From assembly GCA_000724175.1 (NCBI GenBank), contig JPGV01000020.1, positions 177,058-241,057 on the forward strand: a stretch of 64,000 nt of DNA. Direction: 5' to 3'. The notes beneath the pieces were generated by a model. The model was not told where the DNA came from, did no database searches, and saw only the letters and a list, made by a program, of their open reading frames with translations. The DNA comes from [Candidatus Thermochlorobacteriaceae] bacterium GBChlB (GTDB taxonomy: Bacteria > Bacteroidota > Chlorobiia > Chlorobiales > Thermochlorobacteraceae). Each line of letters starts with the position of its first letter. The stretch's first letter is position 1. The position numbers and the translations under genes are program-made. Shown one piece after another: positions 53,519 to 62,108 of this stretch.

Positions 53519-56050
53519 ATGGATTTCATTTTCAAAATGGCATGGCGCGACAGCCGCACACACCGTCGGCGGTTGCTGTTTTTTATGTCGTCGATTGTGC
53601 TTGGAACGGCGGCGTTAGTGGCGATTACGTCGCTCGGCGAAAACTTGGAGCGCTCGGTTGCTTCTCAGGCAAAAGCGTTGCTCGGCGCAGACTTACTGCT
53701 TGAAGCGCGCCAGCCGTTCTCAAAAGAAAACGAAGCCCTGATTGATTCGCTCGGTGAGCATTCGCTCGAGGTTGATTTTTCATCAATGGTTTTTTTTCCT
53801 AAAACAGGCGGCACGCGGCTCTCGCAGCTTCGCGCCCTCGAGGGCAAATTTCCATACTACGGCGAGATTATCACCGACCCTGCTGCCGCCGCAACCTCTT
53901 TTCAGAGTGGCTACTATGCACTCGTCGACGACGCCTTGATGATTCAATTCAACGCAAGCATTGGCGACACGCTCAAAATCGGCGAAGCTATGTTCACCAT
54001 TGCAGGGCGGCTCAAAGACATTGCAGGCGAAGCCGCAGTTACTGCGCTGGCAGGACCGAGAGTCTATATTCCGCGCTCGACACTCGGCGCGACCAAACTT
54101 ATTCAATATGGCAGTCGCGCTACCTACAAGGCTTACTTTAAGTTTCCGCCGACGCAAGACCTCGCCGCGCTCTCGATGCTGCTCAAAGCGCGTTTGGAAG
54201 ACCAAAATATCTCCGTCGTTACTGCCGAATCGCGCCAAGCCTCGCTCGGTCGCGCCGTAGAAAATCTGTATCGTTTTTTGAACCTTGTCGGATTCATTGC
54301 GCTGCTCTTGGGCGGCGTTGGCGTCTCGAGTGCGATTAGTGTTTATGTCAAACAAAAGCTCGGCACGGTCGCCGTGATGCGGTGCGTTGGCGCAAGCACT
54401 GCGCAAACGTTTTGGATTTACCTTGTTCAAGCAGCATCGATGGGATTTCTCGGCTCGCTTGTCGGCGCAACGCTTGGCGTCGGTGTTCAAGCGTTTTTGC
54501 CGCAGGTCTTGGGCGATTTTTTGCCCGTGAGCATTGAGTTCACCATTTCGTGGAAAGCCGTTCTGCAAGGGCTGGGCATTGGGTTGGGAATGGCACTGGC
54601 ATTTGCGCTTCTGCCGCTTCTTTCGATTCGAAACATATCGCCGCTCCTAACGCTCCGCGCCTCGTTTGAAGACGCCAGCGTTCCGAAAGACCCGCTTCGC
54701 TGGCTGGTGTATTTGTTTATCGCAGCGTGCATTGTGGCGTTTGCGATTAGTCAGACGGCGTCGACGCGCACAGGGTGGGTAACAGGCGTGTTCTTCGCGC
54801 TTTCCATTGGCACAGCGTTTGGACTCTTGGCGCTCACGGCGCAACTCGTTGTGGTCGTCTCTCGAAAATTCTTCCCCTCATCGTGGAGCTATGTGTGGCG
54901 GCAAGGCTTGGCGAATTTGTATCGTCCGAACAACCAAACGCTCACGCTTATCGTCTCGCTGGGACTCGGCACATTTTTGATTTCAACCGTGTATCTTATG
55001 CAAGAGACGCTCTTGGGGCAGATTACATTCAGTTCCACCGCGCAGCAGCCCAACATGGTGATGTTCGATATTCAGCCCGACCAAAAAGACGGCGTTGAAC
55101 AACTCGTGCGCTCATTTGAGATGCCCGTCTTGCAAACCGTGCCTGTGGTAACCATGCGCCTTGCATCGGTCAAAGGCAAATCGGTCAATCAACTTCGAAA
55201 CGATTCATCGGTCTCGCAAGGCTCCGCGCTTTTTTGGGAATACCGCTCGACCTACCGCGATAAACTCAGCGACAACGAGACGATTATTTCAGGCAAGTTT
55301 CAAGGCAAGGTAACTTCACCGACCGACTCAGTTTTGATTTCCATTTCCGACTTCGTTGCGCAGAACTTAAAAGTCTCGTTAGGCGATGAATTAACGTTCG
55401 ATGTGCAAGGCGTTCCGATAAAAACTTATGTTGGCAGTTTGCGCCGCGTGGATTTTCGTCGCGTGCAGCCGTCGTTCTCGACAGTGTTTCCCGACGGGGT
55501 TTTGAATGATGCGCCACAGTTTTACGCGCTTGTAACACGGGCGGCGACGACCGAAACATCGGCAAAGGTGCAGCAGGCGGTGGTCAAAAAATATGCGAAC
55601 GTTTCGGTCATTGACCTTGCGCTTATTGCAACGACGCTCGATTCGATTCTTGGGAAAATTTCTCTGGTGATTCGGTTCATGGCGCTGTTCAGCATCTTCA
55701 CAGGTTTGACTGTATTGGCTGGCGCAGTTTTGACGAGCCGCTATCAACGCATGAAGGAAAGCGTGCTGCTTCGCACGCTGGGCGCCTCGCGCAGCCAAGT
55801 AACGGAGATCATGGTGGTCGAGTATATTTTCTTGGGCAGTTTCGCCGCGCTCACGGGTTTCGGGCTTGCGCTCTTGGCAGGCTGGGCACTCGCGTATTTT
55901 ATTTTTGAATCGGTGTTCATTCCCTCGCTCCTGCCGATTTTATTGGGTTTCGTGGGCGTCGTCGGATTGACGGTCTTGATTGGAATTTTAATGAGCCGTG
56001 GAGCGCACACAAAACCGCCGCTCGAGATTTTAAGAGCCGATGCGCAATAA
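53519..56050 (+). CDS. FtsX-like ABC transporter permease (YbbP-type), orphan
   Basis: 843 residues from ATG 53519 (a GTG just ahead is also open). It starts MDFIFKMAWRDSRTHRRRLLFF, then a membrane helix. Two FtsX blocks of three helices lie at about 250-390 and 710-840, with additional central helices. Large periplasmic domains contain GADLLLEARQPFS and related segments. The YbbP/LolC-type permeases export lipids or lipoproteins with an ATPase such as YbbA, but no ATPase gene is adjacent, so the partner must be elsewhere. Its stop overlaps an alternative folB start. Confidence 0.88.
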   Translation: MDFIFKMAWRDSRTHRRRLLFFMSSIVLGTAALVAITSLGENLERSVASQAKALLGADLLLEARQPFSKENEALIDSLGEHSLEVDFSSMVFFPKTGGTRLSQLRALEGKFPYYGEIITDPAAAATSFQSGYYALVDDALMIQFNASIGDTLKIGEAMFTIAGRLKDIAGEAAVTALAGPRVYIPRSTLGATKLIQYGSRATYKAYFKFPPTQDLAALSMLLKARLEDQNISVVTAESRQASLGRAVENLYRFLNLVGFIALLLGGVGVSSAISVYVKQKLGTVAVMRCVGASTAQTFWIYLVQAASMGFLGSLVGATLGVGVQAFLPQVLGDFLPVSIEFTISWKAVLQGLGIGLGMALAFALLPLLSIRNISPLLTLRASFEDASVPKDPLRWLVYLFIAACIVAFAISQTASTRTGWVTGVFFALSIGTAFGLLALTAQLVVVVSRKFFPSSWSYVWRQGLANLYRPNNQTLTLIVSLGLGTFLISTVYLMQETLLGQITFSSTAQQPNMVMFDIQPDQKDGVEQLVRSFEMPVLQTVPVVTMRLASVKGKSVNQLRNDSSVSQGSALFWEYRSTYRDKLSDNETIISGKFQGKVTSPTDSVLISISDFVAQNLKVSLGDELTFDVQGVPIKTYVGSLRRVDFRRVQPSFSTVFPDGVLNDAPQFYALVTRAATTETSAKVQQAVVKKYANVSVIDLALIATTLDSILGKISLVIRFMALFSIFTGLTVLAGAVLTSRYQRMKESVLLRTLGASRSQVTEIMVVEYIFLGSFAALTGFGLALLAGWALAYFIFESVFIPSLLPILLGFVGVVGLTVLIGILMSRGAHTKPPLEILRADAQ

Positions 56051-56072
56051 GTATTTTGAAGAAACATCACTT

Positions 56073-56459
56073 ATGAATCCATCACAGTTGAAGCAAAAAA
56101 GTTGCGTGCGTTTAACAAACGCGATTTTTTATGCCTATCACGGGGTCGGCAAGGCGGAACATAAAGTCGGCGCACGCTACGAAGTCGATGCAGAAATTTA
56201 TTTCGATTTCACCGAAGCGGGAAAAAACGACAAGCTCAGCCAAACGGTCGATTATGAGCGCGTCTATGGTGCCATCAGCCAAGTCATTACCTCGAAAAAA
56301 TTTTACCTCATCGAAGCCGTTGCAAAGAAAATTGCCGACGGCCTGATGAGCGATTTCCCAATCATCTCGTCGCTTCGCATTAAAGTTCGCAAGCGCAATC
56401 CGCCCGTTGGCGGCGTGTGCGATTACGCTGAAGCGGACTATTTCATTGAGCGTGGCTAA
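56073..56459 (+). CDS. folB: Dihydroneopterin aldolase
   Basis: 128 residues from ATG 56073; an in-frame ATG at 56040 overlaps the permease end by 11 bp and could couple translation. The motifs FYAYHGVGKAEHKVGARYEVDAEI and YLIEAVAKKIADGL with the C-terminal VRKRNPPVGG are the FolB family. It cleaves dihydroneopterin to 6-hydroxymethyl-dihydropterin in folate synthesis. The catalytic Glu and Lys positions (Glu in YHGVGKAEHK, Lys in VRKRNPP) are present. Confidence 0.93.
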   Translation: MNPSQLKQKSCVRLTNAIFYAYHGVGKAEHKVGARYEVDAEIYFDFTEAGKNDKLSQTVDYERVYGAISQVITSKKFYLIEAVAKKIADGLMSDFPIISSLRIKVRKRNPPVGGVCDYAEADYFIERG

Positions 56460-56518
56460 TCGCGCGTGCTTTTGTTGAGAAGCCTTTGTATATTGCTTTA
56501 ACTCAACGCTCAGCATCA

Positions 56519-57028
56519 ATGAAGCAGTTCTTGGTGGACGGTTACAATCTCGCGCATAAGCTCGGCGGCAAGCTCACGGCGCAACGCCTCCAAGAGGTTC
56601 GTAGCGACCTTGAACGGCGGCTCCAGAAATATGCCATAGGCGCAAAGTGCGACATTACGGTCGTCTACGACGGTCGTGGCACGATTGGCGCAGCAGACAC
56701 AAACGGCGTCGTTAAAATTATCTTCACGCCCGCGGGCGAAAGCGCCGACGCGCGCATCAAACGCCTTATCGATGACTCGCCGTCAAAATCTCGACTGAAA
56801 ATCGTCTCGTCCGACCTCAGCATTCGTCAGTATGCAAAACTCTCTGGCGTGGAGGCAGTCTCGTCGGAAGAGTTTCTGAAAGCGTTGACAACCGTTTTTG
56901 ATAAACGCGCTCAACCTGCGGCGCGACTCGGAAATCCGAAACGATTAGGCGACGACCGCGTTACCGATAAACCGGCAACGCTTTCTGACGCTGACTTGGA
57001 CGAGTGGAAAAAGTTGTTCAATTCCTAA
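56519..57028 (+). CDS. NYN domain protein (YacP/Rae1-like predicted ribonuclease)
   Basis: 169 residues from ATG 56519. The NYN/PIN-like fold is visible as FLVDGYNLAHKLGGKL, DITVVYDGRGT, VKIIFTPAGESADARIKRLID and IVSSDLSIRQYAKLSGVEAVSSEEF. Aspartates in these segments form the metal site. YacP-type proteins are ribosome-associated endoribonucleases in Bacillus (Rae1). It is probably the same here, but this is inferred from the family. Lies 59 bp after folB. Confidence 0.87.
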   Translation: MKQFLVDGYNLAHKLGGKLTAQRLQEVRSDLERRLQKYAIGAKCDITVVYDGRGTIGAADTNGVVKIIFTPAGESADARIKRLIDDSPSKSRLKIVSSDLSIRQYAKLSGVEAVSSEEFLKALTTVFDKRAQPAARLGNPKRLGDDRVTDKPATLSDADLDEWKKLFNS

Positions 57029-57115
57029 CAATACCTTTTATGCGTTAGTTCAACGGAACTTACTGCGTTCTTTCGTTCAAAAACCTAATCTCCGGCAGCG
57101 ACCGGGTTCACCAGT

Positions 57116-57874
57116 ATGGCAACCACAAGAAACGGCAAAGCGATTATTTTTAGCCTCGACGCACTGACCAAAAGCAAAACCGAATGCGAGGACACGCGCG
57201 AACTCTTCATCGACCTTTCCGCGTCGCAGTTCCCATATCTGCATAAGCATCTGTCGATGTCGGAAATTCAAAAGCTGGTCGAGACAAGCCTGATTGTCTT
57301 CAACGCCTGCGTCGAGCAAACGGTGATTCGCAACAATCAATCGCCGAGTTTTTCTGTCATCGCAGAACGCGCGCTCTCGACCGCGTTGAAGCGCCCTGCA
57401 TACGATGTTGAAGTCGCCGAAGTTGCGCATGTCCTGAGCCGAATGCTTGATATAACCATTTCGCGACGACACACCGCCTGCCTAATCGCACTGCAACGAA
57501 GCGGCTATATGCTCGGTCTCGTCGCCAATTCTCCGCTCTCGGCATCAAACCTTGCTGACGATTTGGAAAACGTTGGCATTGTCAAACGCTTCGAGACCAT
57601 CATCACTTCCAGCGATTCGGGCGTCTTCAAACCGAATGAGAACATCTTTCGCTTGGCCATCGAGTCAATGTCTTGCGATGAGCGCGATGTAATTATCGTC
57701 GGCTCGAATCTTGAACGCGATATTGCGCCCGTCGAGCATTTCAAATCGGCAAAAGTGTTCATCAACAACTACAAAAAGCGACAGCGTATGCCGAAAGGCG
57801 TGTTGAGAATTTCATCGCTTGAAGAACTGCCGTATTTAAATCTGGATAGGCTCATCAAAACACGACGCCGGTAG
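57116..57874 (+). CDS. HAD-superfamily protein with altered catalytic motifs
   Basis: 252 residues. The fold order of HAD hydrolases is recognisable: motif I AIIFSLDALTK, a helical cap, motif II LVANSPLS, motif III SDSGVFKPNENIF with Lys, and motif IV VIIVGSNLERDI. But the nucleophile Asp of motif I (DxDxT) reads Ser (SLDAL), and the motif IV Asp is Ser (VGSNLERDI). The lysine remains. It is likely not an ordinary phosphatase and may bind a ligand or act as a scaffold. Neighbours (NYN nuclease, MltG) give no clue. Confidence 0.75.
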   Translation: MATTRNGKAIIFSLDALTKSKTECEDTRELFIDLSASQFPYLHKHLSMSEIQKLVETSLIVFNACVEQTVIRNNQSPSFSVIAERALSTALKRPAYDVEVAEVAHVLSRMLDITISRRHTACLIALQRSGYMLGLVANSPLSASNLADDLENVGIVKRFETIITSSDSGVFKPNENIFRLAIESMSCDERDVIIVGSNLERDIAPVEHFKSAKVFINNYKKRQRMPKGVLRISSLEELPYLNLDRLIKTRRR

Positions 57875-57918
57875 CCTGTTCTCGTCAGCTGCTTACTCTA
57901 ACATCTTGCACCGTCGCT

Positions 57919-58986
57919 ATGGTTGCCGTGCTTCGTGTTCTTGTCAAATTGGCGTTTCTTATCGTGATGCTCGGCGTGGTGCTAGTGGCATTTGCCTACA
58001 TTTACCTCTACAAATCATCGCTCAACTCGCCGCGCTATGAGCAGCCGAAACTCGTCAAGATTCACCGCGGCATGAACTTTCCACAAATCGTCAATGAACT
58101 CCATGAGCAAGGGGTGATTAAGCGAACATGGCCGCTTCATGTTGTCGCCCGATTTATGCCTGAAGTCAAGGCCATTAAGCCCGGACGCTACTATGTGCCA
58201 AGCGGCATGACCACCTCGGAACTTTTGAAATTCCTCTGCACACGCAAACAAGATGAAGTCAAAATTCGTATTGCTGAAGTTTCTTACGGCTCGGAGGTCG
58301 CTAAAATCATCGGCGAAAATATGGACATCGATTCCGCCGCGTTTATGAAAGCCTTTTCCGACCGCGCATTGCTCAAAGAACTCGGCATTGACGCGCCGAA
58401 TTTAGAAGGCTACTTTATGGCAGACACCTATAGTTTTCCATGGGCATCGACAGCGGAAGACGTGATTCGATATTTCGTGCGAGACTTTCGGCGGTTTTTT
58501 AACGACAGTTTGCAAGCCGCCGCACGTAAGAAAGGCTTGACCGAAGTCGAAGTCCTCACGCTCGCTTCCATCGTCGAGTCCGAAACGGGACTTGCATCGG
58601 AGCGCCCGATTGTCGCCAGCGTGTATCTGAACCGGCTCAGAATTGGAATGCCGTTGCAAGCCGACCCGACGTTTATTTACGCCGCCATTCTCGCGGGCGA
58701 CTACGACGGCAACCCAAACAATCCGAAACATCGACGCCGCGATTCGCCTTACAACACCTACAAATACAACGGGCTGCCGCCGGGACCTATTGGCAATCCG
58801 AGCAAAGCGTCGGTCCTTGCCGTATTGTATCCAGCGAACACCGACTACCTTTATTTTGTCGCCACAGGCGACGGCGGACATCGCTTTGCACGCACCAGCG
58901 CGGAACACGCCGCCAACGCCGCCCTCTACTACGCACGTCGAAAACAAATCCGCGACAGTTTGAAAACCGCAGGTCAATTGCCGTAA
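57919..58986 (+). CDS. mltG: Endolytic murein transglycosylase MltG
   Basis: 355 residues. A single N-terminal membrane helix (FLIVMLGVVLVAFAYIYLY) is followed by a LysM-like region and the YceG catalytic domain: ASIVESETG with the catalytic Glu220, then YLNRLRIGMPLQADPT and YNTYKYNGLPPGPIGNPS. It cuts nascent glycan strands to set their length with the elongasome. Normal length. Start at ATG 57919 leaves a cytoplasmic tail of about ten residues. Confidence 0.95.
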   Translation: MVAVLRVLVKLAFLIVMLGVVLVAFAYIYLYKSSLNSPRYEQPKLVKIHRGMNFPQIVNELHEQGVIKRTWPLHVVARFMPEVKAIKPGRYYVPSGMTTSELLKFLCTRKQDEVKIRIAEVSYGSEVAKIIGENMDIDSAAFMKAFSDRALLKELGIDAPNLEGYFMADTYSFPWASTAEDVIRYFVRDFRRFFNDSLQAAARKKGLTEVEVLTLASIVESETGLASERPIVASVYLNRLRIGMPLQADPTFIYAAILAGDYDGNPNNPKHRRRDSPYNTYKYNGLPPGPIGNPSKASVLAVLYPANTDYLYFVATGDGGHRFARTSAEHAANAALYYARRKQIRDSLKTAGQLP

Positions 58987-59032
58987 CTTACACGCACCAA
59001 CAGCAATTTGAACATCATCAATAGCAGACGCT

Positions 59033-59590
59033 ATGCAAACCGAAACGACACTCATTCGCTACGCCCAGTTCAAGGATATGGACTTTCCTGACGACCGAAC
59101 CGCGCAGTATGAACTCTTAAACGGAGAACTTGTAAGACAGGCAGCACCTTCGCCAAAACACCAAATTATTCAGGCAAATTTATTTTTGAAGATGGGCAAT
59201 TTCATCTCTGAAAAACAGTTAGGACGACTACTCTGCGCCCCGGTCGATGTCTATCTTGACGATTACAACGTGCCGCAACCCGATGTCTTGTTCATCTCCT
59301 CCGAGCGACAAACCATCATCAAAGCCGACGGCATCTTCGGCGTGCCCGACTTGGTCGTTGAAATTATCTCGCCGACCTCCGCCGCGCGCGACCGCGTCGA
59401 GAAACTCAAACTCTATGAACGCTTTGGCGTCAAAGAATACTGGCTCATCGACGCCGTCTATGACACGGTGGAAGTCTATGAACTCACTCCGTCGGGCTAT
59501 TTGGTCGCCTTCTCTGCCGCTGCGTCGGGCGAAGTCGGCTCAAAACTTTTAAGCGGCTTTCGGCTCTCGCTTTCCGACTTATTCGTCTAA
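59033..59590 (+). CDS. Uma2 family endonuclease-like protein
   Basis: 185 residues. The DUF820/Uma2 fold is marked by YELLNGELVRQAAPSPKHQII, a central PDVLFIS, PDLVVEIISPTSAARDR with the PD-(D/E)xK Asp and Glu, and VEKLKLYERFGVKEYWLID with Lys. The family is common in cyanobacteria and FCB bacteria; its DNA target is unknown, and many copies are thought to be mobile-linked. It is in a run of plus-strand genes. Confidence 0.9.
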   Translation: MQTETTLIRYAQFKDMDFPDDRTAQYELLNGELVRQAAPSPKHQIIQANLFLKMGNFISEKQLGRLLCAPVDVYLDDYNVPQPDVLFISSERQTIIKADGIFGVPDLVVEIISPTSAARDRVEKLKLYERFGVKEYWLIDAVYDTVEVYELTPSGYLVAFSAAASGEVGSKLLSGFRLSLSDLFV

Positions 59591-59622
59591 ACCGCTTTCA
59601 CTTAAACCACTTGCGATTCACT

Positions 59623-60015
59623 ATGATGCTCACTGTGCTGAAATACCTTTGGGTGCTGCCGAACACGCTGCTCGGCATGGTGTTTGTCCCGCTCGCGCTT
59701 GTGTCGGGCGGCAAGGTGCGTGCCGTTCAAGGCGCGCTGGAAATACACGGCGGCGCGGCGGCGTTATTTCTGACGCTCTGTCGCGCCAGTGGCATGACCA
59801 TCGGACACGTCATTCTCGGCAAGCATGCCCGCATCTTAGACGAAGTGCGTTTGCATGAACATGTGCATATTCGTCAGTATGAACGCTGGGGCATCTTGTT
59901 TTTACCTGCGTATTTTTTATCGTCGATTTTTGTATGGCTGCGCGGCAAGCACCCGTATTACGATAATCCATTTGAAAAAGAAGCCTTCGAGAAAACCGCG
60001 GTTGCACGGTTATAG
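59623..60015 (+). CDS. Small membrane protein with HExxH motif
   Basis: 130 residues from ATG 59623. Two hydrophobic segments (LWVLPNTLLGMVFVPLALVS and FLPAYFLSSIFVWL) flank LHEHVHIRQYERWG, which contains HEHVH (HExxH, zinc-metallopeptidase type). Spacing and the RQYERWG follow-up resemble small membrane zincin-like proteins. Whether it is an active peptidase is unknown, since a third zinc ligand cannot be placed with confidence. Frame also open from TTG 59611. Confidence 0.75.
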   Translation: MMLTVLKYLWVLPNTLLGMVFVPLALVSGGKVRAVQGALEIHGGAAALFLTLCRASGMTIGHVILGKHARILDEVRLHEHVHIRQYERWGILFLPAYFLSSIFVWLRGKHPYYDNPFEKEAFEKTAVARL

Positions 60016-60086
60016 CCTCTCTTGTCAGTTCCTTCGGCAATCACTAACTTGATTTTCTTTTGACAAACCGATTTGACACATCGTTC

Positions 60087-60803
60087 ATGACGACTACCGT
60101 TATCAAAGGCGATTTGCTCTATGAAGGCAAAGCTAAAAAAGTCTACGCCACCGATAATCCCGATTTGATTATCCAAGAATTTAAGGACGATGCCACTGCG
60201 TTCAACGCGCAGAAGAAAGGGCAGATTGTCGGCAAAGGCATCATCAACAACGACTTGTCAAGCCATCTTTTCACGTATCTTGAAAGTTTCGGCATTGCCA
60301 CGCATTTTGTTTCCAAACTGTCGGAGCGCGAGATGCTCTGCAAGCGATTGGATATTTTGAAAATCGAGGTCGTTACGCGCAACATTGCCGCAGGCTCGCT
60401 TGTCAAACGCTATGGCTTTACCGAAGGTGAGGCGCTGCGCTACCCAATTATTGAACTCTACCTAAAAAACGACGCCCTCGGCGACCCGCTCATCAACGAC
60501 GACCATGCCGTTCTTCTTGGCTTGGGGACGCCCGACGATATTGCACGGCTTAAACAACTTGCCTCAAAAATCAACGGCGTTATGCAAGATTACTTTTTGC
60601 AAAAAGGGTTGAAGCTCGTCGACTTCAAATTGGAGTTTGGCCGACATCACGGCGCCATTCTGCTTGGCGATGAAATCAGCCCCGACACTTGCCGCCTCTG
60701 GGATAAAGACACCGACACGAAACTCGATAAAGACCGCTTCCGTTTCGACTTAGGCAATGTCGAGGATGCTTACCGAGAAGTTCGCAAACGTTTGATTGGA
60801 TAA
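60087..60803 (+). CDS. purC: Phosphoribosylaminoimidazole-succinocarboxamide synthase
   Basis: 238 residues from ATG 60087; a TTG at 60060 is also in frame. LLYEGKAKKVYATDNPD, LDILKIEVVTRNIAAGSLVKRYG, and VDFKLEFGRHHGAILLGDEISPDTCRLWD are classic SAICAR synthetase motifs. It joins aspartate to CAIR with ATP in purine synthesis. No other pur gene is adjacent; the next gene (dedA) starts 15 bp later, so it may be co-transcribed. Confidence 0.96.
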   Translation: MTTTVIKGDLLYEGKAKKVYATDNPDLIIQEFKDDATAFNAQKKGQIVGKGIINNDLSSHLFTYLESFGIATHFVSKLSEREMLCKRLDILKIEVVTRNIAAGSLVKRYGFTEGEALRYPIIELYLKNDALGDPLINDDHAVLLGLGTPDDIARLKQLASKINGVMQDYFLQKGLKLVDFKLEFGRHHGAILLGDEISPDTCRLWDKDTDTKLDKDRFRFDLGNVEDAYREVRKRLIG

Positions 60804-60818
60804 ATTGGATAAACCTGA

Positions 60819-61478
60819 ATGCTCGACCAGCTCATTTCATTTGTTCAAACTTTGGACAACAAGACGATTTACATGTTCCTATTTGCTATTGCCTATTTGG
60901 AAAATGTGATTCCGCCGATACCGGGCGATATGCCGGTCGCGTTTGTCGGCTCGTTCATTGCCTTCAAAGACTTGTCGTTTATCGGCTGTGTGTTTTGGGC
61001 AAGCCTTGGGTCGGTATTAGGATTTTTCACGATGTATGCGATTGGGCGGTATGTCGGCGACGCCTTTTATGGCGTCAATGAACGGCTGCTCGGGTCGCGC
61101 ATCGGCGGGCTTGCCCGAAAAATTTTTCCCCCTGAGCATTTCAACGACGTCCGCGCGCAGTTCGCCAAGTATGGCTACGGCTTAATTCTTGCCAACCGCT
61201 TTCTGACCGGCTCGCGCTCGATTATTTCAATCGCCGCAGGGGCGTCGTCGCTGAATGTGTTCTACGTGCATCTCTGTGCCTTCATCAGCGCGATACTCTG
61301 GAACATCTTGCTTGTCTACGGCGGGTATTTTCTTGGCGAAAATTGGTCGATGCTTGGCGATTACATCACCACTTATGGCGCAGTGCTGACCATTTTGGTT
61401 GTCGCAGCCTTTGCCATTCTGGTCTATCGTTATATCAAACAAAAACGCACTGCCGAAACTGGGCGGCCATCGTCTTAA
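60819..61478 (+). CDS. DedA family membrane protein
   Basis: 219 residues, four to six hydrophobic segments. ENVIPPIPGDMPVAFVGSF and the GSVLGFFTMYAIGRYVGD segment are DedA signatures, and ANRFLTGSRSIISIAAGAS matches the conserved arginine region. DedA proteins act in undecaprenyl-phosphate or lipid flipping and envelope homeostasis. Here it is next to plsY, so a phospholipid context is suggestive. The C-terminal tail is basic. Confidence 0.92.
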   Translation: MLDQLISFVQTLDNKTIYMFLFAIAYLENVIPPIPGDMPVAFVGSFIAFKDLSFIGCVFWASLGSVLGFFTMYAIGRYVGDAFYGVNERLLGSRIGGLARKIFPPEHFNDVRAQFAKYGYGLILANRFLTGSRSIISIAAGASSLNVFYVHLCAFISAILWNILLVYGGYFLGENWSMLGDYITTYGAVLTILVVAAFAILVYRYIKQKRTAETGRPSS

Positions 61479-61507
61479 TGTTCTTAACACTCTAAACGCT
61501 TGACTGC

Positions 61508-62077
61508 TTGACTCCAATTTACATTGCGCTCATGGCTTACGCCGTCGGCTCGATTCCCTTCGCCTATCTGCTCTTGCGGCTTTCGAGCGGCAAAGATATT
61601 CGCACGCTCGGCACGGGCAACGTCGGCGCGATGAACACATTCGACGTCTCAGGCTCGAAAGTTCTCGGTATCCTCGTCGGCACGCTTGATGCGGCGAAAG
61701 GCGCAGCGGCGGTGCTTGTCTCAACCCATTTCTTCGGCGACGACCTGCCCGTTAAAATGCTCGCTGCGTTCTTTGCAACGCTCGGACATTGCTATCCTGT
61801 TTGGCTTGGGTTCAAGGGCGGGCGTGGTTTGGCCACAGTTGCGGGCGCAACGCTGCTCTTTATGAAATCCCTTGTGATTACATGGGTCATTGTTTGGGTG
61901 CTGGCGTGGGCATACTCTAAAAAAATTCACTTCTGCAATATCTCGGCAACGATTGGCGTCGCCTTCATCGCGCCGATTCTCGAACCCGTCGACGCGCTCT
62001 TCTTCATCATTTCACTCGTTGCGCTTATCTTGCTGCGCCACCGCGACGTGATGAAAGACGCGTTCAAAGGCGGCTAA
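61508..62077 (+). CDS. plsY: Acyl-phosphate:glycerol-3-phosphate acyltransferase
   Basis: 189 residues if the TTG at 61508 is used (MTPIYIALMAYAVGSIPF); ATG 61532 is alternative, but would shorten the first membrane helix. The three motifs of PlsY are present: GSIPFAYLLLRL, GTGNVGAMNTF, and GHCYPVWLGFKGGRGLAT. It transfers acyl phosphate onto glycerol-3-phosphate as the first step of phospholipid synthesis. It is 29 bp after dedA. Confidence 0.93.
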   Translation: MTPIYIALMAYAVGSIPFAYLLLRLSSGKDIRTLGTGNVGAMNTFDVSGSKVLGILVGTLDAAKGAAAVLVSTHFFGDDLPVKMLAAFFATLGHCYPVWLGFKGGRGLATVAGATLLFMKSLVITWVIVWVLAWAYSKKIHFCNISATIGVAFIAPILEPVDALFFIISLVALILLRHRDVMKDAFKGG

Positions 62078-62108
62078 TTTCTTCTCAACTATTCAATGTG
62101 CTTTTTTT

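Noticed and set aside
59033..59590. Uma2 gene as a defence system component
   Set aside because: The family is widespread and solitary, with no neighbouring defence genes here; calling it defence would be unsupported.
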